A stretch of 64,000 bases of DNA from Terriglobales bacterium (GTDB lineage Bacteria > Acidobacteriota > Terriglobia > Terriglobales > Acidobacteriaceae). Made by a program: the position numbers and the translations under genes. Shown in pieces: positions 7,916 through 16,454 of this stretch. The stretch is from the NCBI GenBank assembly GCA_035561515.1, contig DATMXP010000009.1, forward strand, positions 1-64,000, written 5' to 3'. The notes under the pieces were generated by a model, which did not search any database, was not told the origin of the DNA, and saw only the letters and a program-made list of their open reading frames with translations. Positions within the stretch are counted from its first letter, which is position 1, and every line of letters starts with the position of its first letter.

Positions 7916-10900
7916 ATGCGCAACGTCGGGCTATGTCTCCTCTTCTTGCTCGCAGTCATTATGGTCGCGCCTCCAGCACTAGCGCAGGCAGACTACGCGA
8001 CAGCAACTCTAAAAGGAACCGTCTTCGATCCACAGAACAAATGGATTGAAGGGGCAAACATCACTGTTAAAAACCCGAATACAGGATTCTCCCGAACGAC
8101 AAACTCTGATGCCAACGGAAGCTACGTTGTACCTTTGCTTCCACCCGGCAACTATGAATTAGAGACGCAGGCAAAGGGCTTTGCCAGAGCTTTGGCAAGG
8201 TTCACGGTGAGTATCGGTCAAGCAGCAGTTCTTGACGTCCACATGCAACTGGGTGCGATGATCGAAACTGTGGAAGTCTCTGCAAATGCGGAGTTCGTTC
8301 AGGTTGATCAGACACAGCAGGCGAATACGTTGGGCATGGACGTTATCGCCGAACTGCCCAATGTGAGCCGAGATTTCACCGACTCGATTTTTACGCTACC
8401 GGGAGTATCAAGGAGCGAGGCGCCACGGGCGCAGAACCCAGGCTTCTCCGGCTTCCAGAGCTCCGGATTCTCGATCGGCGGCAGTAATGGCAGAAATAAC
8501 CTGGTGACACTCGATGGCGGAGAAGGCGACTACGGCTCGGGCCAGCTTAGAACGCCGCATGTACCGTTGGAGTCGATCCAGGAATTCCAGGTAAACCGAA
8601 GCTCATTTGCAGCAGAGTTTGGTTTCACAACCGGAACTGCAATCAACCTGGTAACGAAGAGCGGCACGAACGCGTGGCGCGGAACAGCGTATGCCTTCTT
8701 CCGGGACGAGCACACCGATGCCTCGAACTACTTCGCGCCGAGAAGCGGGGATAAGGCGTTCGAACAAAACTTTGTGCCGGGCTTTAGTCTGGGCGGCCCA
8801 ATCATCCCGAACAAGCTGTTCTTCTTTACTGCCTATGAATTCACGAAGCAGGACACCCCGCAATTCCGAAGCTACTCGACGAGCTCACAGGCGCAGGGCA
8901 TCCAGTCGAATGCGGAGCAATTGAACTATGTCAATGGACTCATGACTTCCGGCGATGCGGCGCTCCAGGGGATCGGGGGACAATTGATGTACCTGCTAAC
9001 CCCGAAGAATTTCCCGAACACATCAAAATTGCTGGATCCGAATTCAGGCGTCTTCAACGACTGGAAGAAGTTCCACAACTGGGTGACCCGCGTTGACCTG
9101 CAACCGAATCAAAGTGACGCATTCTCCTTCCGGTTTTCTTTCATGCAAGATGACGCCAGCAGAATGTACGTGCTGGACCCGCTGAATTCTCCTGACGACG
9201 CAACCATCCAGTATTGGCGCGATTACACCCTGCTCGGTAACTGGAACCACATTTTCAGCCCGAAGCTGGTTAATCAGTTGCGAGTGCAAGTGGTTCCGAG
9301 CGACACAGCAGATGTGCTGGTTGCAGCACCCAACACGACATACCTGCGGATTGGGAGCCTCGGTAACTTCCGAGGAGAGCAGTACGAGCCCTACTTCTGT
9401 CGTCAGCGTCGTTTTCAATTCGAAGACAGCCTGGCATTGACCTTCGGAAAGCACACGATGAAGTTCGGCGGCTCGTATCGACCCGTCAGCTATTTTGTTC
9501 ATGATGAGCTTTGGTTTGGAGGGCAGTTCCAGTTTTACGATGGAACGATCCCCATCGTGGCCGGCATTTATCCGCTGGGCAGCGCGGAAGCTAGCGCTCT
9601 CGTGCAGTACAACCTGACGCACGGGCTTCCTGCACTGGGAACCGCCGGAACGAACCTCAGCGCACTTCAATCCTATGCTCTAGGGATTCCAGTTGCATTC
9701 CGGCAGGGTTATGGGAATCCGAATTGGTCGGACTGGGGGCACTACTTTGGCGTGTATGCGCAGGATTCGTGGAAGATTACGAATAACCTGACGATGGATT
9801 TTGGCGGGCGCATTGATTACGACGCTGAACCTGCACCGCTGCCGAGCCACCTCTTCTTTTCTCCGCGGCTGGGGATCGCATGGAACCCGGACGGAGAAGG
9901 AAAGACGGTGGTGCGTTTGGGCGGCGGCATGTTTGTTGCGCCTGTGAACTTCTTCATCAGCTACATCGTGAACCTTCTCGATGATTCCGGCCGATATATC
10001 AACCAAGTAGCGACGAACCTGAGTCTGAATCCTCCGGATACGACGATCGTCAAACTCTGGAAGATGGGCATTGCCAGCGGGAAGCTCCCGTTTCGCAAGC
10101 TGAACGAAACGGACCTTGCTGCGGTGGGTTTACCGGTGGGTCCGGGACTCCCAGGCCGGATCGTTCTACAGCCCTCCGACGACTATACGAATCCATACTC
10201 GATACAGGCGAGTTTAAGCGTCCAGCGCCAGCTCGCTCACAACACCAGCTTCGACGTTGCATATCACATGTACCGGGGATTACATCTCCAGTTGCCTCGT
10301 GACGGTAACGTGAAGGAGACCGGGGTGGTTGATGACTTCATCGGTCCCATCTATGCGGCGATCGATCCGACGTTGGTGCAGCGTGAGATCTATTCATCGA
10401 TCGGCAAATCTATCTACCACGGCCTGACTACCTCGTTGTCTCGGCGTACGTCGCGCTTGCAGATGCAAGTGAACTACAGCTTCAGCAAGACCATCGACGA
10501 CAACACGGACTTCAACAATGACTTCATGCCGTTCCGCCCAACGCGAATGGAACTGGAGCGCGCGATCTCTTCGTTCAACATCAAACACAACTTCGTTGCA
10601 AACGCGGTGTACTTCACTCCCTTCAAGCGTGGAGGTTTCCTGTCGACCGCTTTGGCCGACATTACAATCTCGCCCATTGTCTCGCTACGGAGTGGCATAC
10701 CATTCACGGTTCGCGTACCCGGAATGCAGAACGGGACCAAGGGTGAGTCACTGTATGCGCGCCCGTGGCATGCTCCTCGCAATTCGGGTCTTGGACCGGC
10801 CTTCTTCTCGATGGATCTCCGATTGACGAAGTCGTTTTATCTCGGGAAGAACACTGAAAAGAAGTTGCAGTTCCTGGCCGAAGGAACAAACATCCTCAAC

Positions 10901-11098
10901 CACACGAATTTCAGTGCAGTGAATGATGTCTTTCCGGCGGACCGAAATCCATTCCAACTCGGTCCATATAACATCGACTTGCTGAACGGCCCTTACAATT
11001 TCCAGGGGACACGTGAACTCGATCGCTCGCAGCCGTTGGGGTTCAAGGCTGCGTTCGATCCGCGACAGATCCAGTTCGGGCTGAAATTCATCTTCTGA
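7916..11098 (+). CDS. TonB-dependent receptor, Oar-like, with carboxypeptidase-regulatory-like domain
   Basis: A 1060-residue outer-membrane protein. A signal peptide (about 1-24, ending ALAQA) is followed by a CarboxypepD-regulatory-like beta-sandwich (about 28-115; LKGTVFDPQNKWIEGANITVKN...GSYVVPLLPPGNYEL). Then come a plug domain (about 125-250; GGSNGRNNLVTLDGGE) and a long beta-barrel ending in the C-terminal aromatic signature QFGLKFIF. Expanded families of this kind are a hallmark of Acidobacteriota and are thought to import oligosaccharides or other large solutes using TonB energy; the substrate here is unknown. It is monocistronic, with a good ribosome-binding site (GGAGGA). No TonB box could be assigned with confidence. 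Confidence 0.93.
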   Translation: MRNVGLCLLFLLAVIMVAPPALAQADYATATLKGTVFDPQNKWIEGANITVKNPNTGFSRTTNSDANGSYVVPLLPPGNYELETQAKGFARALARFTVSIGQAAVLDVHMQLGAMIETVEVSANAEFVQVDQTQQANTLGMDVIAELPNVSRDFTDSIFTLPGVSRSEAPRAQNPGFSGFQSSGFSIGGSNGRNNLVTLDGGEGDYGSGQLRTPHVPLESIQEFQVNRSSFAAEFGFTTGTAINLVTKSGTNAWRGTAYAFFRDEHTDASNYFAPRSGDKAFEQNFVPGFSLGGPIIPNKLFFFTAYEFTKQDTPQFRSYSTSSQAQGIQSNAEQLNYVNGLMTSGDAALQGIGGQLMYLLTPKNFPNTSKLLDPNSGVFNDWKKFHNWVTRVDLQPNQSDAFSFRFSFMQDDASRMYVLDPLNSPDDATIQYWRDYTLLGNWNHIFSPKLVNQLRVQVVPSDTADVLVAAPNTTYLRIGSLGNFRGEQYEPYFCRQRRFQFEDSLALTFGKHTMKFGGSYRPVSYFVHDELWFGGQFQFYDGTIPIVAGIYPLGSAEASALVQYNLTHGLPALGTAGTNLSALQSYALGIPVAFRQGYGNPNWSDWGHYFGVYAQDSWKITNNLTMDFGGRIDYDAEPAPLPSHLFFSPRLGIAWNPDGEGKTVVRLGGGMFVAPVNFFISYIVNLLDDSGRYINQVATNLSLNPPDTTIVKLWKMGIASGKLPFRKLNETDLAAVGLPVGPGLPGRIVLQPSDDYTNPYSIQASLSVQRQLAHNTSFDVAYHMYRGLHLQLPRDGNVKETGVVDDFIGPIYAAIDPTLVQREIYSSIGKSIYHGLTTSLSRRTSRLQMQVNYSFSKTIDDNTDFNNDFMPFRPTRMELERAISSFNIKHNFVANAVYFTPFKRGGFLSTALADITISPIVSLRSGIPFTVRVPGMQNGTKGESLYARPWHAPRNSGLGPAFFSMDLRLTKSFYLGKNTEKKLQFLAEGTNILNHTNFSAVNDVFPADRNPFQLGPYNIDLLNGPYNFQGTRELDRSQPLGFKAAFDPRQIQFGLKFIF

Positions 11099-11110
11099 CT
11101 TAAAGAAAAA

Positions 11111-11131
11111 GGGGAGGCGAAATCCCTCCCC
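11111..11131. terminator. Terminator between convergent genes
   Basis: A stem GGGGAGG (11111-11117) pairs with CCTCCCC (11125-11131). On the minus strand the hairpin is followed by a T-rich run (TTTTTCTTTA), so it terminates the acyl-CoA ligase gene. It may also stop the receptor transcript arriving from the other side. Confidence 0.75.
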
Positions 11132-11147
11132 CTATCTTCCCGTCCAG

Positions 11148-12749
11148 TCACACGGCCGCAGGCATTTGCCAATACTTCTTTCGTAGCTCGTATTTCAGGA
11201 CCTTCCCGAGCCCGTTCTTGGGCAGCGAATCCACGAAATCTATCAGCCGGGGGCACTTATAGTGGGCGAGGTGTGAGCGGCAGAAACCAAGCAACTCGTC
11301 TTCCGTGCAATACGAACCGGGCCTGAGCGTTACAACGGCGCGTGGAACTTCTCCCCAGTGGGGGTCCGGTACAGGAATTACGGCCGCTTCCAGAACCGCC
11401 GGGTGGGAGCCCAGGATGCTTTCGATTTCAAGAGAGGAGATGTTTTCGCCGCCGCTGATGATGATGTCCTTTTGACGATCCACAATGTGGATGTAGTTGT
11501 TGTCATCGATCGTCGCAAGATCGCCTGTGTGGAACCATCCATCCATGAGTGCACGCCGAGTGGCGTCGGGCTGCCGCCAGTATCCCGCCATAATGCCGTC
11601 TCCGCGAGCGATGACCTCACCTACGGATTGTGAATTGGCGGGGATATCCTCGTCGTCTGCACCGACAACGCGGAGTTCCACCCCCGGTATTGCATATCCG
11701 GTTTTCGCTTCGAGTACACCATCGGCGGTACGGTCGAGGCCTGCCTTGAGAGGAGATAGAGCGAGGACCGGGGAGGTTTCGGTCAAGCCATAACCAGAGA
11801 AACACACGCAGTTCAGCTTTTGCTGAACTTCACGAACGAGAGCGGGCGAAACGGCGGCGCCACCAAAGATGATTCGTTTCAGGCTGGAAAGGTCGTACTT
11901 GGTCCGTGCCTCCGAATTGACAAGGGCGACAGCCATGGCCGGGACGAGGCAGCAACTCTGGGCGCGCTCCTGCTGTATGAGTCGAAATACATGCTCGGGA
12001 TCGAAGAGATGCATCATCACGTGCGTGGCACCAACGAGAGTCACGACGTGGGCGGCCCCCCAGCCATTCGCGTGAAAGAGCGGGATGGTGTGTAACTGGA
12101 TGTCCTCGCACGAAAGATGTCCGATGGTGGTAGGGGATGTCTGAAGCGCGACGATGACACTCAGGGCGTGCAGGTAGATGTTGCGGTGGGTCAACATCAC
12201 ACCCTTGGGCCGGTCGCTAGTGCCACTGGTGTAAAAGAGTTCGGCAGTGGCGTTTTCGTCTGTTTTCGTAAAGTCACATTCAACAGGAGCGGATCGCGAA
12301 AGCAGGTCCTCGTAGTTATCGGGCGAGATACCAGAGACATCGTGGCGGCCATCGAGCAATATCATCTGCTCGAGCGTGGGCACCATTTTCTTCAAAGCAG
12401 GCACGAGGGGAGCGAATCTCGATTCGAGAAACAAGAGCCTGGCTCCTGAGTCGTTCAGGATGTAGGCCAGATCGGCAGGTGTAAGACGGACATTGAGCGG
12501 AAGCAGGATACAGCCAGCTTCCAACACGCCGTAATATGCCTCCAGCAGACGATGACAATTTGTGCTCAAGAATGCGACAGGCTCGTTGGGTCGAGCGCCA
12601 ATTGACGCGAGCGCCCCACAAAGCCGCAAAGCCCTCTCTGAAAATTGATCGTATGTAAACCGCTGCTGATCGCAAACCACTGCGGTGCGATTCGGGAACT
12701 GGTCGCGTGCATAACGAAGGAATCGGATAGGTGTGAGCGGCAGGTTCAT
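11148..12749 (-). CDS. Acyl-CoA synthetase (AMP-forming fatty-acid-CoA ligase family)
   Basis: A 533-residue adenylate-forming enzyme that activates a carboxylic acid with ATP and CoA. The ATP-binding P-loop (YTSGTSDRPKGVMLTHRN), the YGLTETSP motif, the HTGDLATID/DRQKDIIISGGENIS hinge region and the C-terminal catalytic Lys in PKNGLGKVLK are all present. The closest general match is medium/long-chain fatty-acyl-CoA ligases; the chain length is not readable. I start at ATG 12749, preceded by AAGGA, rather than the longer frame at 12782. The setting with an alcohol-oxidase-like GMC protein and a WS/DGAT suggests fatty-acid or wax-ester turnover. Confidence 0.92.
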   Translation of the reverse strand: MNLPLTPIRFLRYARDQFPNRTAVVCDQQRFTYDQFSERALRLCGALASIGARPNEPVAFLSTNCHRLLEAYYGVLEAGCILLPLNVRLTPADLAYILNDSGARLLFLESRFAPLVPALKKMVPTLEQMILLDGRHDVSGISPDNYEDLLSRSAPVECDFTKTDENATAELFYTSGTSDRPKGVMLTHRNIYLHALSVIVALQTSPTTIGHLSCEDIQLHTIPLFHANGWGAAHVVTLVGATHVMMHLFDPEHVFRLIQQERAQSCCLVPAMAVALVNSEARTKYDLSSLKRIIFGGAAVSPALVREVQQKLNCVCFSGYGLTETSPVLALSPLKAGLDRTADGVLEAKTGYAIPGVELRVVGADDEDIPANSQSVGEVIARGDGIMAGYWRQPDATRRALMDGWFHTGDLATIDDNNYIHIVDRQKDIIISGGENISSLEIESILGSHPAVLEAAVIPVPDPHWGEVPRAVVTLRPGSYCTEDELLGFCRSHLAHYKCPRLIDFVDSLPKNGLGKVLKYELRKKYWQMPAAV

Positions 12750-12969
12750 CGGAGTTCCTTTTTGTTGCGATAAGAATGGCAACCAGAATCTGAGCGAATG
12801 TCAGGAACCGAACTTTCCCCTGGCTTGAAGCGTCGAACCAGGCTGGAAGCGGCAAAGTACCGTCCTTTGTGTCCAACGCCTCACATATCTTCCTACAACT
12901 TCGGTAGATGAGACCCTGAATCAAAGCGCCGAAATACGCAATTCCCATTGCGGGAATCGAATTTCGACA

Positions 12970-13380
12970 CTAGTGTTTTGAGGGTTTAGGGATTGCGCTT
13001 TCAGCCAACTCAATCGCGCTCTGCAGGAGATCCCAGGAGGCGATCGCTTTTCGGCAACCTTCACGAGCGAGTGAAGTGCTCAGTTCTCGCTCGGCTTCGT
13101 CGAATGTAGACTCAGCGTCGTCACGCGCTTTGCGAGCATCGGCATCGGCCTGACGTAAACGGCAGGCGAGTGGTTCTCTGCAATTGACGTCGGCGTAAGC
13201 CCGTTTCTGCTCCGTATTCCATTTAGCGTGAACTTCAGCCTGCAACTTGTCCAAGGCGGCGTTCGCGGCATCCGCAACCTTGCGGACGCGTTTCTTCTCT
13301 CTAAGCCACTTCATCACTGACCAGTGGATCGCCTCATTCATCAGGGCCTTTGCTTCTTCAACTGCCGGCAAGGTTTCCAT
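12970..13380 (-). CDS. Hypothetical coiled-coil protein
   Basis: A 136-residue soluble protein rich in Ala, Glu, Lys and Arg, predicted to be nearly all helix (METLPAVEEAKALMNEAIHW onward; ARKARDDAESTFDEAERELS). It has no signal peptide and I do not recognise a family. ATG 13380 has a good ribosome-binding site (AGGAG, six bases upstream) and lies 23 bases inside the end of the GMC oxidoreductase gene, so the two are co-translated. A small hairpin (ATTCCC/GGGAAT, 12941-12957) follows its stop. It may be an accessory of the oxidoreductase; this is a guess from the overlap. Confidence 0.65.
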   Translation of the reverse strand: METLPAVEEAKALMNEAIHWSVMKWLREKKRVRKVADAANAALDKLQAEVHAKWNTEQKRAYADVNCREPLACRLRQADADARKARDDAESTFDEAERELSTSLAREGCRKAIASWDLLQSAIELAESAIPKPSKH

Positions 13381-15040
13381 GTTCGGCTCCTGTGTGAAAG
13401 TGAGCAGCATCGTTCCACGCGTGTTTGCTCTTCACTGGAATAAAAGACATGGCACGCTCAGCGAGCGCGGTGATGGTAAGGCTCGGATTGACGCCAAGGT
13501 TCGCCGCGACAACGGAGCCGTCGCAGATATACATGTTGGTGTATCCGTAGACACGATGCCTGGCGTCAACAACGCCGTCAGTGGGTGTGGCCGCGATGAC
13601 GCAACCTCCGAGGCAGTGCGCAGTGCCCGGAACGTTGAAAAGGATTTCAGGAAGCATGCTCATGGCCGTTCCGCCAGCGATGGCTGCGAATTTCTCGGCG
13701 AAGTCGTTTGCTTGCGGAATGTAGGTGGGGATGGGGTCACCCGTGCTTACCATGACCTTACGGAAGGGCCAAAACCACGGACGGCTCCAGCGCATACTGA
13801 TGTGTGCGTCGAGGGCTTGCATGCATAGCAGGATCACTGATTCTCGAGCCCATCTCCACGGCATCAGCACACGCAATGTATGAAGTGGCCGTTTCAGCAG
13901 CGATGTACATATACCGATTACCCACTTGGCAATCCGGATTGGGCCAGGAGATCCGCGCGTGAGGATGGTCGAAAGCAAACTCATCGCATTCGACCCGTCG
14001 GGATATCGAACAGCCTCGATATGGGTATGCTGGTCGATGTAGATGCCGGAACCAATAGCTACTCCTTTGGAAAGGTCGTCACCCGATCCAGGGATGCGCA
14101 CGCCGATCAACGATTCCGAGTTGGTGCGCACGTGATCTCCGAGCCGACTGCTGATCCGAGGCAAGGAATTCTTCTCTTTGAGCCTGAAAAGCAGTTCCAT
14201 GGTTCCCAGCGAAGAAGCACTAAAGACCACGCCTCGACAGGTAAAACGCTGCTTGTGAGGCAGTATCGATGTGGATTTCACCACGTCGATCTCGTATCCG
14301 GTACTTCCGTCGGTCGAGTCGCCTGACGGGCGAACATCGACCACCTTGGTTTCCGGGAATATCTGCGCCCCGTATTTCTCCGCCAGATACAGGTAATTCA
14401 GATCGAGCGTGTTTTTCGCTCCGTGACGGCAGCCCATCATGCAACCGCCACAGGCGCGACAAGGCGTTCGGTCTGGGCCTTCGCCTCCAAAGAAGGGATC
14501 GGGGACACTCTCGCCCGTAGCCTCTCCAGTAGCAGATTGGAAGATGGCAACGTGCGTCCGGTAAAACGTGTTGCCAACGCCGGTTGAGTCGGCAGCCTTC
14601 CGAAGAAGCATATCTGCGGGACCGAGGATCCTGTTTTCTATAACGCCCAGCATGCGGCTAGCAGTGCCGTAATGGCCGGGCATTTCCGATTTCCAATCAA
14701 CGAGGCCCGCCCACGATCCCGAGTCCCACACCGCGTCGGGTGGCCTGAGAAGCGTAGCCGCGTAGGTGATGGAGCCTCCTCCGACAGCGCAACCATGGAG
14801 GATTGTGATGTGCCGGAAAAACCGCATGTTGAAGAAGCCGCGGAGCGCGAGTTTAGGGCGCCACAACCAGCGGTGAAGGACCCAATTGGATGAGGGCAGA
14901 TTGTCGGGTGTCCAGCGACGCCCCATTTCCATCACGGCGACGCGGAATCCCTTTTCGGTGAGCCTTAGCGCGCTAACGCTTCCGCCAAATCCGGAGCCGA
15001 TCACGATGAAGTCGAAATCGAATTCTTGCGGCGTCGCCAT
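13358..15040 (-). CDS. GMC-family FAD oxidoreductase (cholesterol/long-chain alcohol oxidase-like)
   Basis: A 560-residue flavoprotein. The N-terminal Rossmann motif is VIGSGFGGSVSALRL, and an FAD-contact loop follows (HGCAVGGGSITYAATLL). The C-terminal GMC signature region is GTAHCLGGC and CDGSVVAANLGVNPSLTITALAERA. Residues around CRACGGCMMGCRHGAKNTLD form a Cys cluster (CxxCxxCxxxC) as found in cholesterol-oxidase-like GMC members and resembling an Fe-S site. It probably oxidises a lipid alcohol. I start at ATG 15040; a TTG at 15076 would add 12 residues. It is divergent from the HMG-CoA reductase gene, and the two share a 187-base control region. Confidence 0.88.
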   Translation of the reverse strand: MATPQEFDFDFIVIGSGFGGSVSALRLTEKGFRVAVMEMGRRWTPDNLPSSNWVLHRWLWRPKLALRGFFNMRFFRHITILHGCAVGGGSITYAATLLRPPDAVWDSGSWAGLVDWKSEMPGHYGTASRMLGVIENRILGPADMLLRKAADSTGVGNTFYRTHVAIFQSATGEATGESVPDPFFGGEGPDRTPCRACGGCMMGCRHGAKNTLDLNYLYLAEKYGAQIFPETKVVDVRPSGDSTDGSTGYEIDVVKSTSILPHKQRFTCRGVVFSASSLGTMELLFRLKEKNSLPRISSRLGDHVRTNSESLIGVRIPGSGDDLSKGVAIGSGIYIDQHTHIEAVRYPDGSNAMSLLSTILTRGSPGPIRIAKWVIGICTSLLKRPLHTLRVLMPWRWARESVILLCMQALDAHISMRWSRPWFWPFRKVMVSTGDPIPTYIPQANDFAEKFAAIAGGTAMSMLPEILFNVPGTAHCLGGCVIAATPTDGVVDARHRVYGYTNMYICDGSVVAANLGVNPSLTITALAERAMSFIPVKSKHAWNDAAHFHTGAEHGNLAGS

Positions 15041-15227
15041 CTCAGTAATGACAACGCCTGCCGGGAACTTGTTCAAGCCGAAATGTACGTAGAAGCCCGT
15101 GCCATTTTGGGAAAGTCGTAACTTTTCGCGTTATGAGGACGGTATTTCCTCTGGCGGCTGAGGCTATGATCTCTGTACCACTTGGGCCGCCAGTGCCCAT
15201 GATCGCCAGCTCCAATCGGGGGCATTT

Positions 15228-16442
15228 ATGGCGCCAGCTATTTCCGAGAAAGAAGTCCTTGGCCTGCTGCATTCGCGTCGATCAGTTCCGCGCGATCGGG
15301 TGAACGACTACACAACCGATTGTGCCGATAAGCGACGAAAGTTTCTGGAGGATGTCGCACAAGTCGAGCTGAACCATGTTGCTTCGTACTCATTCTCCCC
15401 ATCGGTGGTTCGAGGGAACATCGAGAATTTCATCGGGGTTGCGCAGGTTCCGATTGGTGTTGCAGGCCCGCTGACCATTCATGGTGAATACGCCCAGGGT
15501 GAATTCTACGTTCCACTCGCGACGACAGAAGGGGCACTGGTCGCCAGTTATAACCGCGGAATGCGTCTGCTAAGTGCGTGCGGAGGAATCAAGACGACGG
15601 TGGTGGACGATGCCATGCAGAGAGCCCCCGTGTTTAGTTTCTCCGATGCAGTTGAAGCCCGAGAATTCGGAGTCTGGATAGATGAGCATCTGGAGGAGAT
15701 TCGGAAGAAGGCAGAAGAAACCACGCGCATAGGCAGGCTCAAGAGCATCAACCAATTTGCCGTAGGGCCACTGAGGTTTCTGCGCTTCAATTACTCGACC
15801 GGTGATGCCGCTGGACAAAATATGAGCAGCAAAGCTACCTATGCGGCCTGCGAGTGGATACAGCGCAACTATCCGCGAAAATGTGAATATTTCCTCACCG
15901 GGAATATCGATACTGACAAGAAACACTCGCACATAAACGTTTTGTCCGGGCGCGGGAAGAGGGTGGTCGCGGAAGCTATCCTGCAGCGGGACCTATTGCA
16001 CAAGTACCTGCACATTGATATTGCCGATTTGGCCCGCATGCGGGAAGTGCAGATGACCGGTGCGTTTCTTGCTGGAGCATCGAGTAATTGCGCACACGCA
16101 GCGAACGGCCTCGCTGCCCTTTTCATCGCTACCGGCCAAGATGCGGCAAACATCGCGGAATCGCATGCAGCGATCACTTATACACGTTCGCTTCCGGACG
16201 GGAACTTCTATTGGTCGATCACTCTGCCTTCGCTGATTGTCGCGACATATGGCGGGGGAACAGGCCTGGCGACGCAGCGACAATGCCTGGAGCTTCTGGG
16301 TTGCTATGGAGCAGGGAAGGTACAGAAATTTGCGGAGATCTGTGCCGCAGTAGTGCTAGCCGGTGAAACTTCTCTCGTCGGCGCCATCGTACACGGCGAC
16401 TGGGTTACAGCCCACGAGAACCTGGGTCGCAATCGCCGGTAA
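15228..16442 (+). CDS. Divergent 3-hydroxy-3-methylglutaryl-CoA reductase homologue
   Basis: A 404-residue soluble HMG-CoA reductase-family protein. The four family catalytic residues are present: Glu101 in ATTEGALVAS, Lys in NIDTDKK (231/232), Asp305 in GQDAA and a C-terminal His396. ENFIGVAQVPIGVAGPL and GGGTGLATQ are classic. Several normally invariant stretches differ: GDAAGQNM replaces GDAMGMN, and HSHINV follows DKK where PAAINW is usual. The family makes mevalonate from HMG-CoA with two NADPH. The changes could mean another acyl-CoA substrate or simply distance. The ribosome-binding site is GGGGG. The next gene, a WS/DGAT, starts 12 bases after the stop, so they form an operon. Confidence 0.85.
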   Translation: MAPAISEKEVLGLLHSRRSVPRDRVNDYTTDCADKRRKFLEDVAQVELNHVASYSFSPSVVRGNIENFIGVAQVPIGVAGPLTIHGEYAQGEFYVPLATTEGALVASYNRGMRLLSACGGIKTTVVDDAMQRAPVFSFSDAVEAREFGVWIDEHLEEIRKKAEETTRIGRLKSINQFAVGPLRFLRFNYSTGDAAGQNMSSKATYAACEWIQRNYPRKCEYFLTGNIDTDKKHSHINVLSGRGKRVVAEAILQRDLLHKYLHIDIADLARMREVQMTGAFLAGASSNCAHAANGLAALFIATGQDAANIAESHAAITYTRSLPDGNFYWSITLPSLIVATYGGGTGLATQRQCLELLGCYGAGKVQKFAEICAAVVLAGETSLVGAIVHGDWVTAHENLGRNRR

Positions 16443-16454
16443 AGGATCACTAAC

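Noticed and set aside
12316-12948. 210-residue minus frame over the acyl-CoA ligase N-terminus
   Set aside because: Most of it overlaps the ligase in another frame. Only the first part lies in the intergenic gap, without a ribosome-binding site or recognisable motif.
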